Origin: Pseudomonas sp. UBA5706 | GTDB lineage: Bacteria > Pseudomonadota > Gammaproteobacteria > Pseudomonadales > Pseudomonadaceae | Direction: 5' to 3' | Length of the DNA stretch: 64,000 nucleotides | NCBI RefSeq assembly: GCF_002419965.1 | Contig: NZ_DIHC01000043.1 | Span: 1-64,000 of the forward strand | In this document: piece by piece, positions 53,725-62,643 of the stretch | Layout: each line of letters begins with the position of its first letter | How positions within the stretch are numbered: the first letter of the stretch is position 1 | Position numbers and translations under genes: made by a program | The notes under the pieces: model-generated | The model's input: only the letters and a program-made list of their open reading frames with translations | Databases searched by the model: none | Told to the model about the DNA's origin: nothing

Positions 53725-53746
53725 ATGCGTGCCACTGGGCACGCAT
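53725..53746 (+). other. Intercistronic hairpin between metI and metQ
   Basis: ATGCGTGCC and GGCACGCAT form a perfect nine-base stem with an ACTG loop, seven bases before the AAGGAG of metQ and without a T run. A second CCGG/CCGG pairing lies upstream (53698-53722). Such a stem may protect the metNI message or favour a separate, abundant metQ message. Confidence 0.6.
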
Positions 53747-53764
53747 TTCAAGGAGTAGAGAGAT

Positions 53765-54538
53765 ATGAAGAAGCTGTTGGCTATATTCGCTGCAGTGGCT
53801 GCGCTGTCCGCCCATGCCGATGAGACCCTGACCGTCGCGGCCAGTGCCGTGCCGCACGCCGAGATCCTGGAATTCGTGAAACCGACGCTGGCTAAAGAAG
53901 GCGTGACGCTGAATGTGAAGGTCTTCAACGATTACATCCAGCCGAATGTGCAGGTGGATCAGAAGCGCATGGACGCCAACTTCTTTCAGCATCAGCCGTA
54001 TCTGGACGAGTTCAACAAGGGCAAGGGCACGCATCTGGTAAGCGTGGCCAAAGTGCACATCGAGCCTTTCGGCGCGTATTCGGACAAGCTCAAGAGCCTG
54101 GCCGATCTGCCTGACGGCGCAACGGTGGCGGTGCCGAACGATGCAACCAATGAAGGTCGTGCATTCCTGCTGCTGGTCAAGGCCGGCCTGATCACTCTGA
54201 AGGACCCAAACAGCATTACGGCCAAACCAAGCGACGTGCAGCAGAATCCGAAAAACCTGAAGTTTCGCGAGTTGGAAGCAGCGACTCTGCCGCGGGTGCT
54301 GACACAAGTGGATCTGGCACTCATCAACACAAACTACGCGCTGACCGCCAAGCTTGATCCGACCAAGGATGCGTTGATCATCGAAGGTCAGGAGTCGCCC
54401 TACGCGAACATCCTGGTGACCCGCGAGGACAACAAGGATTCGCCCGCCGTCCTGAAGTTGATCGCCGCGCTGCACAGCCCGGAAACCAGGCAGTTCATCA
54501 TCGATAAATACAAAGGCGCGGTGGTTCCGGCGTTCTGA
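53765..54538 (+). CDS. metQ: Methionine-binding protein MetQ (soluble, non-lipoprotein form)
   Basis: 257 residues of the NlpA/MetQ family: VAASAVPHAEILEFVKP, NFFQHQPYLDEFNKGKG, VPNDATNEGRAFLLL. The signal sequence (LLAIFAAVAALSAHA) has no lipobox cysteine, so unlike E. coli MetQ it should be a free periplasmic protein. AAGGAG precedes the ATG. It completes the metNIQ operon. Confidence 0.92.
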   Translation: MKKLLAIFAAVAALSAHADETLTVAASAVPHAEILEFVKPTLAKEGVTLNVKVFNDYIQPNVQVDQKRMDANFFQHQPYLDEFNKGKGTHLVSVAKVHIEPFGAYSDKLKSLADLPDGATVAVPNDATNEGRAFLLLVKAGLITLKDPNSITAKPSDVQQNPKNLKFRELEAATLPRVLTQVDLALINTNYALTAKLDPTKDALIIEGQESPYANILVTREDNKDSPAVLKLIAALHSPETRQFIIDKYKGAVVPAF

Positions 54539-54593
54539 ACAGCTCGTGTGCCTGCCGCAGATCACGCGGCGGGCGCAAACCCGCCTCCTCGCT

Positions 54594-55226
54594 TCATTGC
54601 TTCCCGACCAACCCTGGCAATTGCGCCACTAGCTTCAGGTTGTTCAACGGCGCGCGGATAAAACCGCGCTGCGTGCCGTCCGGGCCGAGGAGGGCGAGGT
54701 TGCCGCTGTGGTCGACGGTGTAGTTCGGCTTGCCGGTGTCTGCCGGAATGAATGGAATGCTCAGCGCATTGGCGAGCTTTTGAATGGTCTCTACCGGTGC
54801 GGTCAGGCCCACGAACTGTTTGTCGAAGTACCCCAGGTAGGTCTTCAGCTGCTGCGGCGTGTCCCTGTTCGGGTCAACACTGACCAGCACCACACGTAGT
54901 TTTTCTGCAGCATCCTTGGGCAGCTCACTCTTGATCTGCCGGAGCTGGGCCAGCGTGGTTGGACAGATGTCAGGGCAGAACGTGTAGCCAAAAAACAGAA
55001 GCGCCCATTTGCCTTTGAACGCATCGAGCGAGACCGTTTGGCCCTCTTGATTCGTCAATTCAAGGCCAGGAACCTGCCGGCTTTGCGGCAGCAGTATCAC
55101 TCCGGCGTCAATCAGCGCGGCTTGATCCCCTTGGCCGTTGCCGGAAAGTACACGGCTGACGGTCAGCCCCAGGACGAGTGCAACGACGGCCACGAGTATG
55201 AAAATGGCTTTCTGGGTTCGGGTCAT
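54594..55226 (-). CDS. SCO family copper chaperone (SenC/PrrC-like)
   Basis: 210 residues: one N-terminal membrane anchor (IFILVAVVALVLGLTVS) and a thioredoxin-like domain with the copper motif FCPDICPT and the distal histidine in NYTVDHSGNLAL. It delivers copper to the CuA site of cytochrome oxidase or has a thiol-redox role. In many pseudomonads a SCO gene sits beside cyoE; here it stands alone, at least within the window. The ATG at 55226 gives the conserved start. Confidence 0.88.
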   Translation of the reverse strand: MTRTQKAIFILVAVVALVLGLTVSRVLSGNGQGDQAALIDAGVILLPQSRQVPGLELTNQEGQTVSLDAFKGKWALLFFGYTFCPDICPTTLAQLRQIKSELPKDAAEKLRVVLVSVDPNRDTPQQLKTYLGYFDKQFVGLTAPVETIQKLANALSIPFIPADTGKPNYTVDHSGNLALLGPDGTQRGFIRAPLNNLKLVAQLPGLVGKQ

Positions 55227-55477
55227 AAACTTGATATCGGATAATGATCTACGAGCAGCGCGGTTTTGATTCACCGCGGCATGCAGCCGACCGCCACGGT
55301 ACAACAACCGGCCCTTGGCACAAAGGGAATCCCGGTGCTGGTGCGTCTGCTTCCACTTGGCCCTGTCCGACGAGCAACCGCGGGAGCGGTCTGTAAATAG
55401 CTGATGTACATAACGCCCGAGCGGTTATGACAATTACGTCTTAGGGTAAGTAATAAGCAAGCTAACGTATCCCTTCC

Positions 55478-55483
55478 TATAAT
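55478..55483 (+). promoter_or_regulatory. Sigma-70 -10 candidate for the following gene
   Basis: TATAAT lies 33 bases before the start codon at 55517. No good -35 box is seen 16-18 bases upstream, so it is either a weak or an activated promoter. Confidence 0.35.
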
Positions 55484-55516
55484 GACGCCCTCGTTTCACT
55501 GCCTTATGGAGCACTC

Positions 55517-56167
55517 ATGAACACCGCCGCATTGCGCGAGCAGATCACACGAGCACAGGAACACGAAACCAAGACCGGTCAGCTGTTGCGCCAACTCGAG
55601 TTACAACTGCCTCATCTGCACCCTGCTATCCATCTTCCTGACGTTGATGCCCAGGGGGTGCTGTCGCGTTTTGTCGTCGCTTACATCGAGCAGGTACCTG
55701 ACTTACTGGACGCAGCCCATGACGTCGCTTTGCAGGCCGGCATTGAAGGTCAGATCAAACCGGTACTGAAAATCGCCGAGCAATTCTTCAGCGCACCGCC
55801 CGCGATCATGGAGGGGCATGAAGGCCTCGACAGCCTGCTCGATGAAGCCTACCTGGCCCATCGGCTCGTGGAAGAAGTGAATGACCTGTACATCGTGCAT
55901 TTTGGTCGGCCGCTTATTCCGGTGAACACCACGGTTGCCAGTGTCATTGCCCACCAGTTGATCGGTGAGGTATTCGCCAATCAACTGGACGAAGTGGTAC
56001 ACCACGCCATTGACGAAATGCTGGATGACCAGAGCTTCTCGCTGGAGTCGGTCGAAGCTTATCGCGAGCAACTCGCCAGCCCGGACACCGAGACTGCCTG
56101 GAAACGCTGGCCGAGCCTGTCCCGACAACTGGGCGTAGGACTTGAGATGGAACGCGCGAAGGATTGA
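55517..56167 (+). CDS. Uncharacterised helical cytoplasmic protein
   Basis: 216 residues, acidic, apparently all helical, with no signal peptide or membrane segment. TGGAG precedes the ATG. The sequence (QITRAQEHETKTGQLL, PLIPVNTTVASVIAHQLIG) suggests no family I can name. It is convergent with the TPR/HSP90-like operon and stands alone on its strand. Confidence 0.7.
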   Translation: MNTAALREQITRAQEHETKTGQLLRQLELQLPHLHPAIHLPDVDAQGVLSRFVVAYIEQVPDLLDAAHDVALQAGIEGQIKPVLKIAEQFFSAPPAIMEGHEGLDSLLDEAYLAHRLVEEVNDLYIVHFGRPLIPVNTTVASVIAHQLIGEVFANQLDEVVHHAIDEMLDDQSFSLESVEAYREQLASPDTETAWKRWPSLSRQLGVGLEMERAKD

Positions 56168-56268
56168 CGCCCCTCGCGCATTCCAAATCGCACTGGGTTG
56201 CTACGCAAAGCACGCGCAAACGCGCGTCTGTGCCTTATTTTGGCCATTCGACGCACGTATTGCCTCGG

Positions 56269-58569
56269 TTACAGACCGTAGCGCTCAATGACCGCGTGAT
56301 GAGGCTGGACATCAGCCTGGCAATGGTCCGCCAAGCGTAACCAGCACATTGGGTGAGGCCAGTGTCTGGTGACTTCTAGCAAGACCTTGTGCAAATCGGC
56401 AGGCGAGCGGGTGGATTGAATGGCGATGGTAAACAGCACGCCCGGTAGTGCCTCCTGTTCGGGATGTTCGGCGTCGCTGAGCAGATAGGTGTCGCTGCTG
56501 TGTACCCAAAGCTGCCAGCCTTCAGCTTCCGTGACCTCGCGCAACGCTGCGAACGCCTCGTCACCGGGATAGATCCCATCGACCAGCCAACTGGGGCCAA
56601 AGACGCCTTTTTCCAACACGTGGACGACTGGATAGGTCGGTACGAACCGCTCGCGCTCCTGCTCATCCTCGGGGGCCGGGTAAAGCATCCCGGCGTCGAA
56701 TACCACCCAGTCGCCGACGTGCTGAGTATGCTGCGGGCTGGCATTCTCTACCACCCGAGCAGTGACCGGCCCAGTCCGGCGCGCATAGTACTCGACGGCT
56801 TCGCCGTTCTCGATGAAGCGCACAATGGCCCATCCTCCATCCTCTTCGATCACGCCTTCCTGGCTGGAGAGTTCGATACTCAGCTGTGCCGCGGCCTGGC
56901 GCACGCTGGCCCAATCCCCGGCACAGCTGGCAGCGGTCATCTGGTCCCAGAGGCTCGAGCGAGGCTGCTCAAGACGGCTGGCAAGCGCTTGGTAGCAAGC
57001 GGCGGCTTCGTCGAAACGTTGCTGTTGCATCAAGGCGCGCGCCAGCAGTTCCCGGGCGCCATGCCGCTCGGCGTCAAGCGCCAGCAGATCACGGCAGGTA
57101 AGCTCCAGTTGCGGCCAGTCCCCCAGCCGCTCGGCCATTCGCGCTTCACACCACAGCGCAACCAACGGGATTGCCGGACGGTACAAATCGGCCAGGCGTC
57201 TGACCTGGTCATGCTCTCCCTCGTCGAGCAGCAGGTTAAGCAACTGGTAAGCCATCGGGTTTTCTTCGGCGGCATGCTCGCGCACATAGGTCCAGAGCAG
57301 CGCCATGCCCTGACTTTCGGCGGAACACGCCTGCAGCGCGCCCACAGTGGTTTCCAGCAGTTGCATGTCCTCAGGTCGTTCTTGCTGCGCGCGTAACAGC
57401 CATTGCACTTCAACCTCAGGGTCTCGCGCCGGGCGTTCGGGGTCTTCGCGGTCCAGCCAGTCAATCAAATCAGCGGCAGGGACAGGCAAAGCATCCTGCT
57501 CGGGCAGGGCACGGATCAATGCCTCCAACTCGTTCAAGAGCTCGTTGGCACCGCAATCGGCCTTGAGTTTGGGAACGTGCGACCGGGCCAGCGCCAGGTG
57601 ACGACGGGCGCTCCAGACTGAGCCACGCTGTATGGCCATGCGCACGGCCAGATCAGTCAGTTCGATGACCAAACGATGAGTGCCTTGCCGGGAGTATTCG
57701 GCCAACATGCGGTAAACCGTGCTGCCCAGGCTCCAGGTATTACGTTCGGGGGCACGCTTCAGCAGGCAATACACCGTACGCAACCAATCTTTGCGATAGC
57801 GAGGCGCCAAGTCGTTATAGGCTGGCAATGCTTCAAGAGCTTCCTCATCGCGACTCAGTTCGGCCAAGGCCAGAGACTTGGCCAGGGCTCTGGGTTGTGA
57901 GGTGTTCTTCCACTCGCCGCCCTGGATCTTGGCTTCTGCCGCTTCGATCAGCGTCAACGCTTCTGCGGGGCGGCCCATCGCCAGCAGCGCACGCACGCGC
58001 ATCTCGCCCAGCCCGCCGTAATCCTCTTCTCCGGCTGCATTGATTTTGCGCTCTTGCTCATCGACGTAGGCCATCACGTCGTCGTAGCGCCTGGCATCGA
58101 GCAGCGCCTCGCTTTTTTCCACCGTCAGGCATTGGAAACAGCTCCAGCTGGGGTCGATACGGGCCATGGTTTCATCGCACACCTCGATGCGCTCGGGCAC
58201 CCACCCCGGGCCGTCCATGTTGGCGTAGCAGGTCGCCAGGTCCTGGGTGACACACACTGACTGCGGGCAATCGATGGTGTCTTCACGATGGGCGGCTTCG
58301 AACAACGAGACGGCGTCGGCCAGCGCGGTCTCACCCTCCATTGAGTTTCCCAGGCGGTTGCGCATTTCCCAGTGGCGGGTGAACACGTCCAGCCACGGAT
58401 TGTGCAGGGTTTTGTTGATAGCCTTGACCTCGGGCAACAGGGCCGCGGCCCGTTCGATCTCGAGATCGGCGACATGATCACTCAGACGATTGATGCTGAT
58501 AGCGCTTTGCGTCTGGCCGGCTTCGCGCAGGTCGTCCTGAAGTTTGTCCACCCAGGCCCAGATGTTCAT
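56269..58569 (-). CDS. Large TPR-like protein with unique C-terminal domain, partner of the HSP90-like protein
   Basis: 766 residues, no signal peptide or membrane helix. Residues 1-560 are helical with repeated TPR-like units (SEALLDARRYDDVMAYVDEQ, VRALLAMGRPAEALTLIEAAEA, ARALMQQQRFDEAAACYQALA). Residues 577-766 are a separate, beta-containing domain rich in aromatics (WAIVRFIENGEAVEYYARRTG, GDWVVFDAGMLYPAP, SWLVDGIYPGDEAF). AAGGA nine bases before the ATG is a good binding site. It begins 34 bases after the HSP90-like gene, so they are one operon. TPR proteins commonly bind HSP90, so a co-chaperone or client-adaptor role is a reasonable inference, not established. Confidence 0.82.
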   Translation of the reverse strand: MNIWAWVDKLQDDLREAGQTQSAISINRLSDHVADLEIERAAALLPEVKAINKTLHNPWLDVFTRHWEMRNRLGNSMEGETALADAVSLFEAAHREDTIDCPQSVCVTQDLATCYANMDGPGWVPERIEVCDETMARIDPSWSCFQCLTVEKSEALLDARRYDDVMAYVDEQERKINAAGEEDYGGLGEMRVRALLAMGRPAEALTLIEAAEAKIQGGEWKNTSQPRALAKSLALAELSRDEEALEALPAYNDLAPRYRKDWLRTVYCLLKRAPERNTWSLGSTVYRMLAEYSRQGTHRLVIELTDLAVRMAIQRGSVWSARRHLALARSHVPKLKADCGANELLNELEALIRALPEQDALPVPAADLIDWLDREDPERPARDPEVEVQWLLRAQQERPEDMQLLETTVGALQACSAESQGMALLWTYVREHAAEENPMAYQLLNLLLDEGEHDQVRRLADLYRPAIPLVALWCEARMAERLGDWPQLELTCRDLLALDAERHGARELLARALMQQQRFDEAAACYQALASRLEQPRSSLWDQMTAASCAGDWASVRQAAAQLSIELSSQEGVIEEDGGWAIVRFIENGEAVEYYARRTGPVTARVVENASPQHTQHVGDWVVFDAGMLYPAPEDEQERERFVPTYPVVHVLEKGVFGPSWLVDGIYPGDEAFAALREVTEAEGWQLWVHSSDTYLLSDAEHPEQEALPGVLFTIAIQSTRSPADLHKVLLEVTRHWPHPMCWLRLADHCQADVQPHHAVIERYGL

Positions 58570-58603
58570 GATGGTTGTCCTTGTTCAGCTAATGACGGTT
58601 TTT

Positions 58604-60445
58604 TTACTTATCCAGCAATCGTTGCACCGCGCCCGCAAGGTCTATCAGTGCCTGGTTTAATGAAGGGGCGGCGGGAGCATTACCCTGACCGGCGATGATC
58701 ACCTTGAAGGCTTTGAGCAACCGGGCGGCGTCAACGGACTGTGGATTACCGACGCCCACAGCCTGAATAAGGGCCTGGATCGCCGGGTTGTCGAGGTTCA
58801 GGTACAGACGGGTGAGGTAGGTGCTGTCGACGGTCTGGGTGAATTGTCGAGCCAGGCGCAGCGCTGAAGTAGAGACGCGCTTGTCGTTTTGGTCCTGCTC
58901 CAGCCGCTGTTTGAGCTGCGCCTCGTGGTCGGGCACCACCACCAAGGGCAGTTCGGCAGGGCTGAAACGCGCTGCCACCAGACGCTCCTCGTGCGCCAGA
59001 TGTTCATGCAGCCACTGCCGGGACTGTTCATCCAGGTCAGCCAACTGGAACAGCTGGCGATTGCCCTGCTCGGTCCCCAGCTCAATCAAGCGAACCTTGC
59101 GCGCTTCGGCCCAACGGCGCAGAAACGGCACCACGGCATAGCGGTTACCCAATGCCACCGGCGCACCCATTGCGCGAAAGAGCATTTCTTCAAACCCGCT
59201 TTCATTGTCCAGAATCACGTAAAGCGCGCCCTTGAACAGCAACTCACGGGTCGGCAGATCGCCCTGCGAGGTAGGCACCTTGACGCTGTCCATGAGCAGG
59301 GCGAAGAGACGCTCATCACACAGGCACGCCCCCAATAACGCTTCGTTGTGGCGCGCCAGTACCCGGCGCCACGCCTGCGGCTGACTCTTGCTCAAGGCCA
59401 GCAGGCCGGCGACCAGAGCTTCACCAAGGGCATGCTGGATAGCGTTGTAGTGGCTGTCACGCTGCAGGTCTTCGCGGCTTGCAGTGGGCGTGAGCCGACT
59501 GGATTCGATGACTCCGCCAATGAACCCGGCCCAGGGTGGCAGCAAGTCGCGTGCGTCATCGTCCAGCAGCATGCCGCGCAGGAAAACCGACAGGTTACGG
59601 TTGTCGGTGGTGCCATACGTCCCGCCGTCCTGCACCCACAGCAAACCTATGGCGTCACTTGCGCCTTCGGGCTGCACCGGCATGCAACAGATGGGCTCGA
59701 AGTTGTGCTCGAAACGTGCTGCAAACTCAAGATTGCGCCGCTGCTGCAACGGGGGCGGCAACGCCAATGCACTTTGGTCGCGCCAAGGTGGCGGGGCAGG
59801 GTTGATCGGCTGCGCCTCCTCGCCTACATAGATGGGTTCACGCAGCAGCACGCAATAGCGACCCAGGATTTCACGCAAGTGAGCGGTGCGGGTCAGTGGG
59901 CCGAAATCATCTTGCAACTCCAGAAGGATTTCCGTGCCTACCGGTCTTGCAGGCATGGGACTGACGCTGTATTGCTCGGCATTGCTCGATACATAGACAA
60001 AACCCAATTCGGGTGTCTGGTAAGAGGTAGTGCGTACCGTCACCCGTTTGGCCAGCACGAAGGCCGACAAAAAGCCCAGCCCGAACATGCCGATCAGGCC
60101 GCTATCGTCCGGGTTTTCCTGGCGCAGGCCGCGGGTGTAGCTGACACCCACAGTGGCCAGAAATTCGTGAATCTCCGACTCGGTAAGCCCGGCCCCGGTA
60201 TCGATGATGCGCACGGTATTTTGGGCGCTGTTCCCAATCACTTCGATACGGCTGGGACCCTGCCAATCCGGCTGCTCCTGGCGTCGACGCAGGATCGAAT
60301 CGTGGGCGTTCTGCACCAACTCTCGCAGGGCCACCATGGGCGTGGAATAGAGGTGCTTGCTTAGCACCGACATGACCCCGGAGAGGTCGACGCCGGCACG
60401 GCGTATTTGCGCGGGTTCTGAGACAGCTGGGTCAAACGTGGTCAT
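58604..60445 (-). CDS. HSP90-like chaperone ATPase (HtpG-related paralogue)
   Basis: 613 residues, close to HtpG in length. The GHKL ATP site is complete: ALRELVQNAHDS (E42, N46), IIDTGAGLTESEI (D82) and the lid region GLIGMFGLGFLSAFV (116-130). The middle domain has the arginine of TASREDLQRD (R324) that contacts ATP in HtpG. The C-terminal third is divergent and there is no MEEVD tail. It is the first gene of a two-gene operon with a TPR-like protein. Its neighbours are not those usually seen beside htpG, and the sequence is too divergent to be the housekeeping copy, which I expect elsewhere. Confidence 0.85.
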   Translation of the reverse strand: MTTFDPAVSEPAQIRRAGVDLSGVMSVLSKHLYSTPMVALRELVQNAHDSILRRRQEQPDWQGPSRIEVIGNSAQNTVRIIDTGAGLTESEIHEFLATVGVSYTRGLRQENPDDSGLIGMFGLGFLSAFVLAKRVTVRTTSYQTPELGFVYVSSNAEQYSVSPMPARPVGTEILLELQDDFGPLTRTAHLREILGRYCVLLREPIYVGEEAQPINPAPPPWRDQSALALPPPLQQRRNLEFAARFEHNFEPICCMPVQPEGASDAIGLLWVQDGGTYGTTDNRNLSVFLRGMLLDDDARDLLPPWAGFIGGVIESSRLTPTASREDLQRDSHYNAIQHALGEALVAGLLALSKSQPQAWRRVLARHNEALLGACLCDERLFALLMDSVKVPTSQGDLPTRELLFKGALYVILDNESGFEEMLFRAMGAPVALGNRYAVVPFLRRWAEARKVRLIELGTEQGNRQLFQLADLDEQSRQWLHEHLAHEERLVAARFSPAELPLVVVPDHEAQLKQRLEQDQNDKRVSTSALRLARQFTQTVDSTYLTRLYLNLDNPAIQALIQAVGVGNPQSVDAARLLKAFKVIIAGQGNAPAAPSLNQALIDLAGAVQRLLDK

Positions 60446-60975
60446 GGCTAACCTGCCTTGGTGACGAATTCACGCTGCCCGGCGCGAGCCGTGCCGGGCA
60501 ACGCAGGAAGAGATAGTTGCATGGCGTGGCCGCCGATTTGCCTCGCGCATGCATCGTTTGCCCGACGGCATGCGTCAACGCAATACAGGGGTTTGGCCTG
60601 CAATGTGCGCGGCATGAAAGATGAGGGGGAGGGCAGCGCCTGGCAAGGCGATGTGCGCGCTGCACGGGCTGAGGCAGTTGTGGGATGGTTCGCTGCCGGG
60701 CTACTCGGCATCGCCAGAATAGCCCGGCGCGGTCGACATTAAACACTGCCATCAGCGCACTCGTCCCAGTGGCGGCCGTCAGCATGAAGTAGGTTCATGT
60801 GCGAAAAAATCCTGATTCGCTAAACACGGAACGCTCGATTATGCCGCAACATGAACCGGTCGGCACCCTGTGCCGGAGAACGCATAATCTGGACTTGGCC
60901 TCAAGCGAGCGTTCCCACGCCATTTGAAGCAAACGATGTGCATAGGGACCCGCTTCACAGGCTTGAACGCCATCG
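60446..60975. other. 530-base intergenic region between the HSP90-like operon and the SulP gene
   Basis: No convincing gene. A CGGCAC/GTGCCG hairpin lies at 60861-60875. The promoter of the HSP90-like operon should be on the right of its start codon in this region, but no sigma-32-like pattern is clear. Confidence 0.35.
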
Positions 60976-62505
60976 CTAATGCAAGGCCGGCCCACCGATC
61001 GAGGTCCGGATTCGACCCTCGACCCGCCGCTTGAGCAGGCGTTGTTCCAGCAATAATCTGGAACCCTGCGCAGCGTTTGCGCGGTCCCATTCTTCCAGCA
61101 GCTCAAGGCAAGAGTGGTCGATATAGCTAAGGTTGCCCAACGGCACATGCAGCGTAGTGCCAGCCGGAACACTGTTCAGGACGTTGGTCAACGCAGGCAC
61201 CTTGAGGAAAGTCGCTGCACCGTTCAGACGCAACTCCATCTGGCCCTCAGCGTTAAGGTCCACCAGATTGATCTTCAGACGCGATGCGTTGAACGCCAGC
61301 TTCAGCAGCGTCAGGGCAAAGCCAAGCAGGACCCCGGTCAACAGGTCCGTCAGGATGATTGCAATCGCCGTAGTACCGTAGATGAACATCGGCATTCGCC
61401 CATAACGCCCCAGACCCCGCAACGCCTTGAGGTCCACCAGCTTGAACCCGGTGTAGACCAGCACGCCCGCCAGACTCGCCACCGGAATGCTCTGTAGCAC
61501 GCTGGACAGCAGCAGCACGAACGCAAGCAACCACAGCCCATGGAACATCGCCGACAGACGCGTCTTCGCCCCGGCTTGCACGTTGGCAGAACTGCGCACG
61601 ATCACGCCGGTCATCGGCAGCGCACCGACCAGGCCACAGAGCATATTGCCTACACCTTGAGCACTGAGTTCCTTGTCGAAGTCCGAACGCTGGCCGTCAT
61701 GCATGCGGTCGACCGCAGCTGCCGACAACAGCGTCTCGGCACTGGCGATAAAAGCCACGGCAAGGGCCGCGATCAGGATCGATGGATCGGCCAGATTCAA
61801 CAGGTCAGCCGGGCGCAACCAATCTATGGCTTCAGCAAGGTTGGCTGGCACTTCGACCCGTTTGACTTCAAGGCGCATCGCCAGGCTTGCCACGGTGGCA
61901 ACGCCCACGCCAAGCAAGGCCCCCGGCACGAAGCGCAAGGCGCGAGGGCGACGCTTTTCCCACAACCACATGATCGAGATGGTGCCCAAGCCCAACACGC
62001 CGGCTTGCAGACCGCTGCCCGGACCGATGGCGCCGAACAGCGTCTGCGGCAAAGCAATCAGGTTATCCAGCCCAGAAGGTTTGGGGCCGCTGTCGAACAT
62101 TACGTGAGCCTGGGATAACACGATCAGCACGCCTATACCTGCCAGCATGCCGTAGACCACCGCGGGCGCCGTCACCCTGAACCAGCAGCCGAGTTTGAAA
62201 CGCCCGGCCAGCCATTGCAGCAAACCGGCCAGCAGCAGAATCGGCCCGAGCATGGCCATGCCGTGCTCGCGCACCAGTTCGAAGACTAGCACCGCAAGCC
62301 CTGCTGCCGGGCCGCTGACCTGCAACGGTGAACCGGCCAGCCAGCCGACCACAATGCCACCAATGATGCCGGTGATCAGCCCTTTCGCCGGCGGCATCCC
62401 GGACGCGATCGCGATCCCCATGCACAGCGGCAGGGCCACCAGAAACACCACCACGGAAGCCAGCAGCTCCCGCGGTAACAAGGACTTGAGACCTGTAGTA
62501 GCCAT
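60976..62505 (-). CDS. SulP-family anion transporter with STAS domain, probably bicarbonate
   Basis: 509 residues: about 12 membrane segments with the SulP features FLVALPLCMGIAIASGMPPAKG and SAEIQVxxxx-like ASAETLLSAAAVDRM, then a short C-terminal STAS domain from about residue 420 (LNGAATFLKVPALTNVLN, LSYIDHSCLELLEEW). Linkage 138 bases downstream of a beta carbonic anhydrase suggests that the substrate is bicarbonate, not sulfate; this is an inference from context. Confidence 0.87.
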   Translation of the reverse strand: MATTGLKSLLPRELLASVVVFLVALPLCMGIAIASGMPPAKGLITGIIGGIVVGWLAGSPLQVSGPAAGLAVLVFELVREHGMAMLGPILLLAGLLQWLAGRFKLGCWFRVTAPAVVYGMLAGIGVLIVLSQAHVMFDSGPKPSGLDNLIALPQTLFGAIGPGSGLQAGVLGLGTISIMWLWEKRRPRALRFVPGALLGVGVATVASLAMRLEVKRVEVPANLAEAIDWLRPADLLNLADPSILIAALAVAFIASAETLLSAAAVDRMHDGQRSDFDKELSAQGVGNMLCGLVGALPMTGVIVRSSANVQAGAKTRLSAMFHGLWLLAFVLLLSSVLQSIPVASLAGVLVYTGFKLVDLKALRGLGRYGRMPMFIYGTTAIAIILTDLLTGVLLGFALTLLKLAFNASRLKINLVDLNAEGQMELRLNGAATFLKVPALTNVLNSVPAGTTLHVPLGNLSYIDHSCLELLEEWDRANAAQGSRLLLEQRLLKRRVEGRIRTSIGGPALH

Positions 62506-62643
62506 GACGACTCTCCGGAGAATTCTTCACACGTGACAACGCCCAACGACACGCGCAATGCGCGGCCGCTGTGAGCTGGAATGAGGGTGGAACCGTCAGG
62601 GGTGCCGCAGCTTCACGAGCGTGTTGCTGGGCTCAGTCGGCGA

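Noticed and set aside
58604..60445. Housekeeping htpG
   Set aside because: Length and ATP motifs fit HSP90, but the overall sequence is divergent, the C-terminus differs and it is coupled to a TPR-like gene. I treat it as a paralogue, though I cannot see the rest of the genome.
60432..60785. 117-codon minus-strand frame upstream of the HSP90-like gene
   Set aside because: It overlaps the start of the HSP90-like gene, is arginine- and proline-rich, and looks like non-coding GC-rich sequence.
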